64,000 nt of DNA, from contig JAACJP010000010.1 in the NCBI GenBank assembly GCA_013368375.1, positions 186,001 to 250,000 of the forward strand, written 5' to 3'. Of the stretch, positions 30,711 to 41,228 are shown piece after piece; positions within the stretch are counted from its first letter, which is position 1; each line of letters starts with the position of its first letter. The notes below the pieces were generated by a model, which was given only the letters and a program-made list of their open reading frames with translations, was not told where the DNA came from and ran no database searches. A program made the translations under genes and the position numbers. Source of the stretch: Tricholomella constricta (taxonomy: Eukaryota; Basidiomycota; Agaricomycetes; Agaricales; Lyophyllaceae).

Positions 30711-32302
30711 ATGCTCTGCGATCTGACCCTGATTCTGGTCACCTTGGCCTCTGTTGTCCTGGCTAGGCCCCAGTCCTATGCTGTTTGGGCGGCAGACTCA
30801 GGAATTGCACGTGGGCAAGGTAATGGGCTCGATACGCGCGGCAGAGCTATTGTTTCCTATGAACATGGAGAATTTCAATGGGGGCTTCGTCAACTATACG
30901 AGTTGACGGGGAACCAGACCTACTTTCACTACATCGTCGAAGGAGTCGATAATATCGTCTTTGACAACGGGACTGTCCATGGAAGCTACACGTATGTCTT
31001 CCATCTCGTACGTCTGTTCGCACATCACTCATCGTCAATAACCTATAAGGGTGACGGATTTTGTCTTGGATCCATTGAGGTATGCTTGCTGAAATAACCT
31101 TCTTGATTCGGCTAATTTAACCTACAGGACTGGCCCTACCTTCTTATATTTGTAGATTCTCTCTCATTGACATCCATCATGACAACTCAACAATCTCCAG
31201 ATACGAAGAAACAGGGAAGTCTAAATACAAGCTCGCGGCAGACATTTTCCGGGGCCAGCTCAATGCTCACCCTCGGACTGCTCAAGGCCAATTCTGGCAC
31301 AAGTTGAAATACCCGAATCAAGGTGCGCACCTTGTGCACCACATCCATGCACAATCTTACGGCGTTCCCTTTCGCAAGGCTGGCTTGATGGCGTGTATAT
31401 GGGAGAAATTTTCTACGCGCAGTACACGAGTCGTTTCCAACCCGACAACACAACAGCGTGGGGTGCGTTCCATTGTCCTAGCAATTACGACGATGTCCCT
31501 TTACTTCCCTTGCTCATATACATACGTTTCCTGTAGCCGACATCACCTCCCAATTCCAGCTCATGTTCGAGAACACAATTCAGAACGCGACGGCACCCAA
31601 CAACACCGGGCTGCTCTACCATGGGTACGACTTCTCCCACAAGCAAGTCTGGGCCTCGCCAGACCGGGGACACTCCCCGGAAGTCTGGGACCGCGCCCTG
31701 GGGTGGTTCTCCATGGCGCTCGTTGACATCCTCGAGGTCATCTCTACTACCAACCCCGGCCACAATACCATCCTCGACATCCTACGGACCCTGGCACCTC
31801 GCATTAGAGATGCGGCGGATCCAGCGACGGGCGCGTGGTGGTTGGTGATTACACAGCCGGGCAGGGCAAAGAACTACTTTGAGAGTAGTGGCACGGCGAT
31901 GTTTGTGTATGCACTGTTGAAGGCTGTGAGGCTTGGGTACGTGGTTGATAACGATGGGAGCATCGTCGCGGCGGCGAGGAAGGCCTATGCCTACATGACG
32001 GAGAATTGGGTAGTGAGTAATAGCGATGGGACAATGAATTGGTTGAATACGGTCATTGTAAGTCGTAAGATTTCAACGAAATTGTTTGACTGCCATATCT
32101 AACTCCAAGGATCCTCAGGTCGGAAGTTTGGATACAACGGGAGATTTCGATGTGACGTCCTCCGAATGCGATTACTTACTATCCATCCACTCACCGCACT
32201 TTTTAACAGTACTACGTCAGCCAACCGACGAACCTCAATGACCTCAAAGGTCTTGCAGCCTTCGTCCTAGCGAGTTTGGAGTACGAAAGGCTTCAAAATT
32301 GA
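30711..32302 (+). CDS. GH105 unsaturated rhamnogalacturonyl hydrolase, copy 2
   Basis: Begins 'MLCDLTLILVTLASVVLARPQ' (signal peptide) and carries the same motif order as its neighbour: 'YAVWAADSGIARGQGNGLD', 'YEHGEFQWGLRQLYELTG', 'GQFWHKLKYPNQGWLDGVYM', 'SPDRGHSPEVWDRALGWF', 'AKNYFESSGTAMFVYALLK'. Introns occupy matching places, for example the short exon reading 'TVTDFVLDPLR' and an intron directly after 'TGPTFLYL'. It ends 'YERLQN'. Residue differences are spread over the whole length, so the duplication is not recent. The two copies may differ in substrate or expression, but the sequence does not say which way. Confidence 0.87.
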
Positions 32303-32607
32303 GCGATGGTGGAGACGAGTACTAATATCCGTGATTTTATGGTTATAAAGGGTGGGCGCTGGCCCGGCAGCATGTTTTATAACTTGTGATCTTTTCGCCT
32401 TCTTCTCAAGGCGCCAACTAAGATATGAAGTATGCTCAGACGCAGCACGCTTCAGCCTGGACTTGAAATTCGAGCCGGACCATGTACCACATGGATGGCG
32501 ATCAAGATCAGATGATCATGGACCGCAACTTTGTATTCTGACCAGTGACCGAGTCAGAATCATAGAGGCGCTACATCCATTGCCTTCGACCACATCTAAA
32601 CTCCACT

Positions 32608-33495
32608 ATGGGTCTGAAATTGCGTTTCGTGCAATTGGATGTCTTCACCACTATCCGCTTCCTGGGAAACCAACTCGCCATTGTACACCTCCCGGAGAAC
32701 GTGGACCTCTCGCAGTCCCAGAAGCTAAGAATAGCAAACGAGTTCAACCTATCCGAAACCGTCTTCCTACACGAATCCTCCGACTCAAATGCCCCCACCA
32801 CGATAGATATCTTCACTACGACGGAGGAATTACCATTCGCGGGTCACCCAACGATCGGCTCGGGATGGTATTTGCTATCGCAAGCCCCGGAGAAGACTAC
32901 CATTACACTAAAGACCAAAGCAGGCAGCATACCCGTCGTTCGCGATGGCAAGAGGGTCGCGTTGCAAGTCCCGATCGACTTCAAGATCCACGAGCCTTTT
33001 GCCCAGCTCAGCCTCAAGGCGTTGCAGCCCCAGCTGAAGGATGGGGATTACGTGAACGGCAAGGACGGGACTGAGGCGTTAGTGTCCATAGTCAAAGGGA
33101 TGACCTTTGTCCTGTTGCAGCTTGCAAACGAAGAGGCACTTGCGGCGATCCAGCCATACCCCTCCCGGCTCCCTGCTGCGAACCTAGGCGAGTGGGCTGG
33201 GCTCGTATGCGTCTACGCTTTCTATGAACGGGCAGATGGTGTCGTGAGGACCAGGATGTTTGATGGTTCTCTGGAGGATCCGGCAACTGGATCGGCGGCG
33301 TCGACGTTGGCCGGTTGGTTGGCAAGAAAGAAAGGTCTCGGCAAATGGAAGATTGACATTGTACAAGGGGTAGAGATGGGAAGAAGGAGCGAGATCAGTG
33401 TTGAAGTCGAGGTGGGAAGTGACGGTGAAATTGTCCGTGTCGAGTTGGGAGGAGCAGCGGTCGAGGTCATGGAGGGGTTGCTTCAGGTCGAGTAA
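32608..33495 (+). CDS. PhzF-family isomerase-like protein
   Basis: An intronless gene of 295 residues, unusual in this intron-rich window. PhzF motifs are clear: 'FVQLDVFTTIRFLGNQLAIV', 'NLSETVFL' with the catalytic Glu, 'ELPFAGHPTIGSGWYL' and 'EDPATGSAASTLAGWLA'. Members fold as two half-barrels and catalyse proton shifts; PhzF itself acts in phenazine synthesis, but fungal members have unknown substrates, so no pathway is claimed. The protein is full length for the family. Lack of introns could reflect transfer from bacteria or retroposition, yet base composition is like its neighbours. The 305-base gap to the GH105 gene holds only the promoter. Confidence 0.88.
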   Translation: MGLKLRFVQLDVFTTIRFLGNQLAIVHLPENVDLSQSQKLRIANEFNLSETVFLHESSDSNAPTTIDIFTTTEELPFAGHPTIGSGWYLLSQAPEKTTITLKTKAGSIPVVRDGKRVALQVPIDFKIHEPFAQLSLKALQPQLKDGDYVNGKDGTEALVSIVKGMTFVLLQLANEEALAAIQPYPSRLPAANLGEWAGLVCVYAFYERADGVVRTRMFDGSLEDPATGSAASTLAGWLARKKGLGKWKIDIVQGVEMGRRSEISVEVEVGSDGEIVRVELGGAAVEVMEGLLQVE

Positions 33496-33826
33496 CGGCG
33501 GAATCCAAGGCCACAACGCACATAACTCTCGCCACGCTATTGTACTTACCTCAGGGTGCAATTCCTGGTATAGAAGCTTTCTGTTCTCTTCCCGCAGGAA
33601 CTTCCAACATAAAAACTAGCGCATCGGCATCGGCGGTTTGTGAAGAGCGTCAGGGCTTCGGCCTTGAGCTTGACGTATATACACGGTAAAATTTAAGATA
33701 GTCCACTCCCCTCCACCTACGTCGAAGTCCGAGCAAAATTAGCTTGTTACACGCTTCAAGTCCACGACCGCAGAAACTGACCATTTGAATGTGATTATTG
33801 ATCGTATGGGCACCCGCGGACGAGGA

Positions 33827-35425
33827 TCAGTCAGAATCCCAATCATCATCTTCCTCTTCTTCATCGCTATCTCCCATATTCTTATTCCTCTTCTCCAACG
33901 CACTAATCAAAGCCGACGTCAGATCGCCACCCGCAGCAGCTCCAGCACCCGCAGCAGCACCCACGGCCGCGCCCGCTGCCAGCACCGCACCATTCGAGGA
34001 CGAAGGCGACTCCGGGGGAGGGGCGGGCGGTGCACGAGCCGGGGACGAGTTTGCATCCGCTTTGCGCAAGGAATGTATGCCTTTGCCAGAGATAGAGTCG
34101 AGGAGCGCGTTGCGGCCGGGTTGCGGAGGTGGGAGGCCGGCGGTGGCAGACGGGGCGCTGCCGCCTGTGGGAGGTGGCGGCGGAGGCGGGGGAGGTGGTG
34201 GCGGCGCACCCCCTGCTGGCGGTGGTGGTGGTGGTGGCGGTGGCGGAGGTGGAGGTGGCGGCGCAACTGACGATGCTGCAGGGGGTGGAGTGGGAGGAGC
34301 AGGAGGGGCGGGCGGAGCTGCACTCGTTGGGCGCGCGGGCGGGGCTGGAGGGCCAGGAGGAAGACGGCTGATGGGACGAGCAGGAGGCGGAGGTGGACCG
34401 TTGCTCTGAGGCGGCGGTCTGCGCGGCGGCTGAGGAGGGGCAGGCGGCGATGGGGCTGGAGGAGCGCGCGGGGGTGGAGGAGGTTGAGAGGCACGTGGGG
34501 GTGGGGATGGTTGAGGCGGCCTCTGAGGCGGCGGAGGAGGCTGGGATGCGCGCGCTGGTGGAGTTGGCGGCGCATGGATAATAGATGATCCGCTGGCGTT
34601 CGCGGTGTGTGTCTTCCTTGAAGGAGGGGGAGGAGGCTTCGGTTTCTTCGGCTGTTTCTGTGGGGCGCCCTGAGGGTATCGTCGGACAAAGTCTTTGATG
34701 AACTCCTCTTCCTTTGCAAGAACCTCCCTCGATACCCCAGAGCCCTCCAGTGACCCTAGAAGGGCAGTCCAGGATGGATCAACTCCGGTAGATGTGAACC
34801 CTTTCTCTGCATCATATCCCATGTGGCCAAGGTGGACAAAAGACCCTGCAGTAGGCCCAGAAATCAAGGATTTGTCAATCTTGCCGCCCTTGGTGACCTT
34901 CTTTTTCTTCTTTTCTGCCTGTGGTTTCGCTACAGGACTTTAAGTGAAACATCGACGCGTCCCACTGTAATCGGACTTACAGAATTTCTGGTCCTTCTTC
35001 GCTATAACCTTCTTCCAAAACGCTCTCGCCTCCAATTCATCTGAGAACACGAAGCCAATCATGCAGTCCTGAAAAAGGAAAATAAGAAGGGTCGATGTGT
35101 TATAAGTGATATATGAAATACTTACATCTCCGGCGAATGAATGAAAGAAGGCTCTGTCTGGGTGATATTCAAGGCCACTGTAGAGCTCGTGCTCCCACAC
35201 GATGCCTCTAGTTCCTTCCAAGTCCACCATCTTGAAGCTAAGGGTATTACTAGCGGTATCCCTTGTAAAGGCAATAGCCCCTTGAAGCCCAGCGTAAGAC
35301 CATTTGTCCGGTTTGGGATGTGCATAGTAGACACGAGCAAGAGCAGCATGAAAGACCTTTGCGCCAGCTAGCGCAGATTTGACCTTTGCTTTATCATCAG
35401 TCGAGAGAGTCGACTGGGCGGGCAT
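33827..35425 (-). CDS. WASP/Las17-type activator of Arp2/3
   Basis: Three exons code for the complete domain order. The WH1 domain is at the start ('KVFHAALARVYYAHP', 'FHSFAGD', 'IGFVFSDELEARAFWKKV'). A basic KKKKK stretch and a CRIB-like motif ('ISGPTAGSFVHLGHMGYD') follow. Then comes about 200 residues of proline-rich sequence with runs of up to fifteen prolines for profilin and SH3 binding. A WH2 motif ('RNALLDSISGKGIHSLRK'), a central helix ('LTSALISALEKRNK') and an acidic tail with Trp ('EEEEDDDWDSD') complete it. It nucleates branched actin at endocytic patches. Start ATG 35425 fits the WH1 N-terminus. The large glycine-rich frames on the plus strand are antisense to the proline tracts. 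Confidence 0.95.
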
Positions 35426-35584
35426 TCTCGTAGAAGCACAAGGAAGTCAATGAAGGAAATCCGGAGTCGCAGTTGAGCCCGCAGGAAGCCGGTGGCAATG
35501 ATGAGCTGGGAAGTTCCACGTGATACCGTTTAGGGCGGGTCAGCTCGACTCCTCGAATCTCCTGCCGTGGGCTCAAACCTAACG

Positions 35585-36892
35585 ATGGCGGACGCGTCAA
35601 AAATCATCTACGACTGGCTTGCATCTGAGGATATTGCTGCGGCATTGATAATTGAACAGCAAGGTACTTACGCCACTCGTTTCCTTGTTATTCACCTCTT
35701 ACAAGCGAAAAGGCTACCCCATCGATGAGGCAGCAAACCTGGAAGCATTCGAGTTTGTAATTTCGCATACCTGAGAAGAAATTTAAGCTGACACAAGGCA
35801 GATATCGCCAGTCAAATGCTGGAGACTTATTCCTAGGTGCCTATCTTGCTCAGCCGAAAGGCCGCGAGCTCGTCGGATACGTTTGCTCGACGCTATCTCC
35901 ATCTGAGTCTCTGACGCACGAGTCTATGTCAACCCACGTCCCGTCTTCGACCTCCGTGTGTGTCCACTCTGTCTGCGTCTCTCCGACGCAAAGGAGACGA
36001 AAGATAGGATTGAACCTCCTCAGGGAATATATTCGCCGGCTCGAAGCTGCACAAAAAGGCGGACTGCCTTACAAACGGATCTTGCTGATAACGCACGAAA
36101 ATCTGCGCCAGTTCTATGAGCAAGCGGGCTTTGAGTGGGTAGGTAAGAGCAGCGTGGTACACGGCGCGTTGCCGTGGTATGAGATGCGCAAGGTCTTTGG
36201 GTCGCCTGAGACCGAGATCGCGCCATCTTCAAACCCTGAACCAAACCCTGTACAGCAAGTCCCTGCGGGAATTTGGGACGCGCTGCAGCGCGCTTCATCA
36301 GCACCCCGGCCCACAGCCCTGCCCTTCTCCGCCTTCCCAGGCGGCACATTGGATCTCGTCGAACCCCACTCTTCGAAGCTCGGCGCCTCTGTCAACAAAT
36401 ATGATCTCCTGTGTCCCAGAATTAAATGCGGAAGCATTATCCTGAAACGCGGCGTGGGCCAGTGGGTGGAGCGCGCAAGTGTCCAGGTCAGTACATATGA
36501 TGCCTGCCTTGTACATATTTATCGATTCACTGCTTTCTACTTTGGGCGAAGATGGAGCCAGGCAGCCTTCCAAGCGATTCGATATTGGCAGCGCTCCCTG
36601 CTCCACCGGAGACGTGTCAGTGGTGGCTAATCACTCCCTCGCCGATGGAGTTCGAAAACATCGGATTCTCGCGCCCTGTACAGCACCTGCAGCAGAACTC
36701 CACCGGTGTGTGCTCCAGAGTTACAAAGATTTCTTCTGCAGTTTCTGACGCACAGGTGCTATTTATTCTCCACTAGGGCCGAAGATGAAACTCTTGGCTT
36801 GCGCAGAATGCGATTTGGGGCCGCTGGGGTGGAGCGAGGAGGGCAGCAGTGAGTTTTGGCTCGCATGTGCACGTGTAGGCTACAGAGCTTGA
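35585..36892 (+). CDS. GNAT acetyltransferase fused to an Mss4-like domain
   Basis: Exons join in frame into one protein of about 350 residues. The N-terminal half is a GNAT fold of the arylalkylamine N-acetyltransferase type: 'EQQGYPIDEAANLEAF', 'YRQSNAGDLFLGAYLA', acetyl-CoA loop region 'QRRRKIGLNLLREYI' and 'NLRQFYEQAGFEWVGKS'. The C-terminal half is Mss4-like: 'LLCPRIKCGSIILKRG', 'CQWWLITPSPMEFENIGFSR' and 'KLLACAECDLGPLGW', with the two Cys pairs that bind zinc. Mss4 proteins hold nucleotide-free Rab GTPases. The first intron's acceptor (GCGAAAAG) and the second's GTTTGT donor are weak but required by frame. Fusion of an acetyltransferase to a Rab chaperone suggests acetylation linked to vesicle traffic, which is inference. 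Confidence 0.85.
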
Positions 36893-38250
36893 GAAGGCCA
36901 GGAACATGGGTATTTTTAAGTATAAAGGTCCCTTCCATGCAGATATCTGATGTAAGCTGTGTCGCGATCCAGTACTTGCTTTCCAGATCCCGTTGGCACG
37001 CCGCGATCGCGATGCAAGCTTTAATCTTTGTTGGTGCAAATACATCTTTCATCGTTGCTGGGCAGCTTCTTCTGATTCCCGGGGCGCTCCACGTGGTGGC
37101 CCCGCCCAGGCCTGACTGACTGTAAACCCACAGAGACGGCGAGTCGACGCGTAATACTTACGTGTAATCGCATGTACATCAGCACATGAGCGATCGAACG
37201 GCCGTTTGACTTGCAGGATACGCGCTTTACTCGCATATGGGCTTATGGGCTCTCGGAGTCTCCCCAAATTCGGACGCGTACGTACGCGTACGGAACTATA
37301 TGGACTTACCGATATACCCCCACCCAGGTCAAAATCATACATACACAGTTATAGGATGATCACGGTCTTGTCGGACACTTGCCTTTTAGGATGGGCTGAG
37401 GTGCCGCGGCAAGTATCAGTGGATCTGACGCGTGTTATGGTATCTCTGGTACTTCCAGAAGTTCGCTCTGGATTCTCCCACTGTGATTGCTATGGGTGCA
37501 ATATCTCAGGGATTCTATACCAATCCCAGCACGCTGAACTGGCTCCTCGGGCTTCCACCCTGGAAGCCATCGGAAACTGAAAGAGCCCGGTCACATTATT
37601 GCACTTGAGTCAAGCCTCATGGTCACTGGGACGTTGTGGGTAGAATGGCATGTCGTATCAACGTACCCGCTTTGGATCTATCTACATTGTGCCATTACGG
37701 CGTGGAGGTTGATGTTCTTTAACGGAACGTTTCTGATATCTACGCCGTTGTGTGGGCGCTCCTAGTCTTCGTCTTGAGACCTTGAACCGTACTGAAGTGC
37801 GGGTTGACAGGCCAGGCTGACTCATTAGCTGGCGTTCTATAGCTGTGATACAGGTATAGTGTGGGTCAGACACGGACGTGATCACCGGATGACATAGACA
37901 TCGATTTGAATGCCATTCTGGAATATCAATCCAAAAGTTTGACAATGCCTCAAGCCGATTCTAGCAGGCTGTACGGTACTGCCTTGAGCGCTTGTCATTG
38001 ATTGCGGTGACAGGGTCCATCCAGATTCAACGTCAACGCACGAATCCTTACAAATTCACCACGTACTACATGTACGATACTTCTTTTATGACTTGTGTGT
38101 ATGACGTGCTGGAAAGTGTCCGGCCGCCGCTACTTACTTACTGTTCCCAAAGAGCGACATACATATTCCACTTCTGTCGTGTCAATACGTACACAGGTTC
38201 CACGTCGAGAAACCCACAAGAATTGTATCATGAGCCATAATATAACGCGC
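36893..38250. other. intergenic, 1.36 kb
   Basis: No gene supported. A CG-rich palindrome-like tract 'cgtacgtacgcgtacg' lies near 37277. Frames are short and lack splice-consistent continuations. Confidence 0.5.
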
Positions 38251-39726
38251 TACGCATGGCGCCTCTCGAGCGCCTTCCACGGCTTTCTCAGGCCTTTAGC
38301 CTCTATGACTTCTGCGGGCATGCAGTACACAGGGTCAAGGTCTACAAGGCCCGGATATCCCAGCAAAGAGAGTCCTACATTGCAGTTTGTGGTTGGCCAG
38401 GACTTGGATGGATTATTCATGGGTGTGACTTACCTGCTACCCCGAAGAGCGTGTGGAAGACATCCACCATGTCCCCTGGCCGATCTGCTATCCCGCCACC
38501 TTCTGCGTCCTTAAAATCGAGGGTCAGAGTAAATATAATTTTGCAAGCAGAGTTAGAGGGGAGATGGAAGCGCACCTGCGCAGAGAGGATGAATTCGGTC
38601 AGCTTGTCCGCGTCAATCCACGGAATTTTGTCTAGAATTGCCAAGGCTGAGAGGACCCAAAAACTGTAACATACCTGACGGACATGGAAAATACTTCAGA
38701 TGACGTAGGCTTTGGAAAAAGTGGGATGAACGCGTACATCTTCCAGTTTTTCGGGCCTCCCATTTAACCCACCGTTGGGAAGTTGGCGTTCACATAGCCA
38801 CCACCCCAAGGTTTCGACATCAACCTCGTCGAGCCTGTCGAGGATGGCAAGCGCCGCTACACATACGAAAACTGGCGATAGGTTTAACAACACCAAAAGT
38901 CACGATAGAAAGACCCAGGTTCAAACGTTTGTTTACCTTGACCGGCATGGCTCTCCGCCCCGATACAGCTCCCGAAACCACCATCGAAATTCCTACATCT
39001 CACGATGTAATTGATCGTTCTTTCCATCGGCTCACCGTCCAGGACATGCAGTTGGCCCAGAAGAGAAAGCGCGCTCACGGCGCAATAGGTAAACCGTGTA
39101 TCGATTTCACCAAAGGAATCGCCCGCGAAGACGCCGGACGGCTGGTGTAGAGAGAGGATGACTGGGAATTTGAGGGTCAGTGAAGGTCGCGACGGGGACT
39201 ACATGAGTAATTTAGATACATTCGACGACTCGGGGAATATCTATTCGATCCAGGGCGTCGTGCGTGGTCAGGATCTGAATGGCGCTGAGGGTGGAGAGCA
39301 TATGCGCATCGTGGTCTGGGTGTGCGCCAAATGCACCTGATGACGTGTATGCACGTCAGTAGCCCGTTCGATTCATTACGAAACAAGAGAGATTGAGGGG
39401 ATTTGGCTGTAGGAGAAGCGAAGGACGTGATCAAATGCGCAAACCTGCCTCATCGTCCCAGCAGCTCATCACGAAATCGATCGTCTCCTGACGGTCCAAG
39501 GCATCTTTGTGCCCCATTATACACAATGCCGTCAGTCCCCAGTAAACAGCGTTAAGTCGTAGGTGACTTGTTAGGTGGTAGGCGAGATCATCTTTGTTCT
39601 ATGAAGATTGATTTGAGTCGTGATTGTGAGCCTTGAGAAGATAGGTCTTACTTCTCCCAGTGCTTTGATGTATGAAACGTGAAGAGGAATAGCAAGCTGT
39701 GATTTAGATGAAGGAGCTGTGGACAT
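38251..39726 (-). CDS. BET2: Rab geranylgeranyltransferase beta subunit
   Basis: Starts '[20 protein letters not shown]' and shows the prenyltransferase beta repeats: '[18 protein letters not shown]', '[18 protein letters not shown]', '[20 protein letters not shown]', '[20 protein letters not shown]', '[16 protein letters not shown]' and '[20 protein letters not shown]'. Zinc ligands are the Asp of EDV, the Cys of VCYSFW (after an intron at EDV) and the His of DVFHT. With the alpha subunit and Rab escort protein it adds two geranylgeranyl groups to Rab C-termini. It ends '[11 protein letters not shown]'. Length is about 330 residues, as usual. Introns are 50-70 bases with good consensus. Confidence 0.93.
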
Positions 39727-40055
39727 CGTGGTTTATGGTCAAATCTGTTGAATTTCAAGCAAGTTGCCTCTATCCTCCTCACGTGACATGCTTTTGGACG
39801 AGATGGCGACTATGATACGTCGTCTGAAGGGGATGCTGCGAAATTCGAGTGCGCTAGTATCTGCCGTTCAACCCATCGTCACAGTTTGAATTTACCCCCA
39901 AAAACTGCCTCGATGGGTGATAGTATTGATATGACAGGTTTCCAGCCAAAATTACAATTAAAAATCCATGGTATTACAAGAGCGATAGAAGGCTGAGAGT
40001 AGAAATCCATGGCGACCATAATGATACGGAAGAGATAGAACAGGCTGTGTGGGTG

Positions 40056-40852
40056 CTAGTTCATAACCCACAACCGCACGGCTTGGGATCCACCAACGTC
40101 TGGGTGGAGCAAGACTGCTAAAAGCCATGATTGGAGGAGGCGGCGTCGGCGGTCAAGGAAGGCGGGTCTATAACGGGATAGCGGCGTTTTCGGAGGAAGA
40201 ATAGGGACAAAATGTCGTTGGTGGCGCTGGAGATCAGGAGAATTGGTCAACTCCTCCCTGATATTGGTCAAAAGCACAAACCGGCAGTGTCCGTCGTAGA
40301 GCAGACTCAAGTACCGTAAAATCACTGTATCGCTTGTGAGCATGTATCACAGTTCCCTTCGCAAACGTTAGTAAGTATGTAACAAAGTAAGCCAGGTGAC
40401 TTCGACTCACCTCCTTCGTACGGATAGTACAATCATAGACTAGCCCGATAGTATCAGCTTAGATATCTCAGAAGCTGTAACCGCACTTACCGATGTAAGC
40501 CCCTTCGGGCTTGTCACCAACGTTCGTCCAACCACTAATTTTGACATCCTGGGCAAAAGCCAAGCTTTCTCCTAAATTATCGCCCAACCAGATGTCCTTC
40601 GAAAACACAGACGGCGGGCCCTGGAACGACATTGCCCGGCGTGTTATTGACCGTGCCTCGTATTCATCGTCCTACGGTTTGTCAAGAATGAGGCAACAGT
40701 CATGAGAATGATGGGAAACTAACATGAGAGAGTTCATCGTAGAGCTTAGATTCCTCTGCCACATCAATACCATTGGGAATTACTTCCAGAAGATTCTTCG
40801 AGTTAGCGAAGGGGTGTACCGGGGCTGAGGATGAGGAGGCTAAGCTGGCCAT
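40056..40852 (-). CDS. PX-domain protein, Ypt35-like
   Basis: Five exons encode about 200 residues. The N-terminal 100 are disordered. The rest is a PX domain: 'DVKISGWTNVGDKPEGAYI', 'VYDCTIRTKEGTVIHAHKRY', 'SDFTVLESALRRTLPRH', 'FVPILPPKTPLSRYRPAFL', 'DRRRRLLQSWLLAVLLHP'. The Arg-Tyr pair of HKRYSDF and the Arg-rich DRRRRL are the phosphoinositide-binding sites. Yeast Ypt35 recruits lipid-transfer protein Vps13 to endosomes and vacuoles; the short protein with a C-terminal PX domain fits that family. Start ATG 40852 gives 'MASLASSSSAPVHPF'. A small sorting nexin is the alternative. Confidence 0.8.
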
Positions 40853-41228
40853 TGCGAAAAAGACAAGAACTTCATTGAACCCCGGCTCGGATGGCACCAC
40901 TTGATTTTTCGGAATCCGAGTCGGACCCGGACCGGGAAGATTCAGATATGGGCTTCCGATTCAATCAATGACAAATAATCCTCCTCATTCGCACATACTA
41001 ATCGGCGCTCACTGCGAAAAGTGTGTAGTGTTCATCATGCTGATATACATCAATGACAGATGATTTCAGTCGTAGTTGATCATTACAGCGAATTTAGCCA
41101 GTCATTATAATTATATAATGAGTATTGCCGGTGGTCTTCGAGGCCTTGATATTTTGGTCATAGACATAAAGGACCCGTGGCTTCCGTCACTATATATTTA
41201 GCATACGTACTTTGTAAGTAAAACCACA
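40853..41228. other. intergenic
   Basis: Promoter of the PX gene and 3' flank of the oxoprolinase-like gene; AT-rich around 41090-41210 and without a gene. Confidence 0.5.

Noticed and set aside
33798..34409. Large glycine-rich plus-strand frames
   Set aside because: They are exactly antisense to the proline tracts of the WASP gene; the low-complexity DNA keeps several frames open.
36552..36776. Separate Mss4-like gene starting at ATG 36552
   Set aside because: The first zinc motif lies in the upstream exon that is continuous with the acetyltransferase, and the intron between joins in frame.
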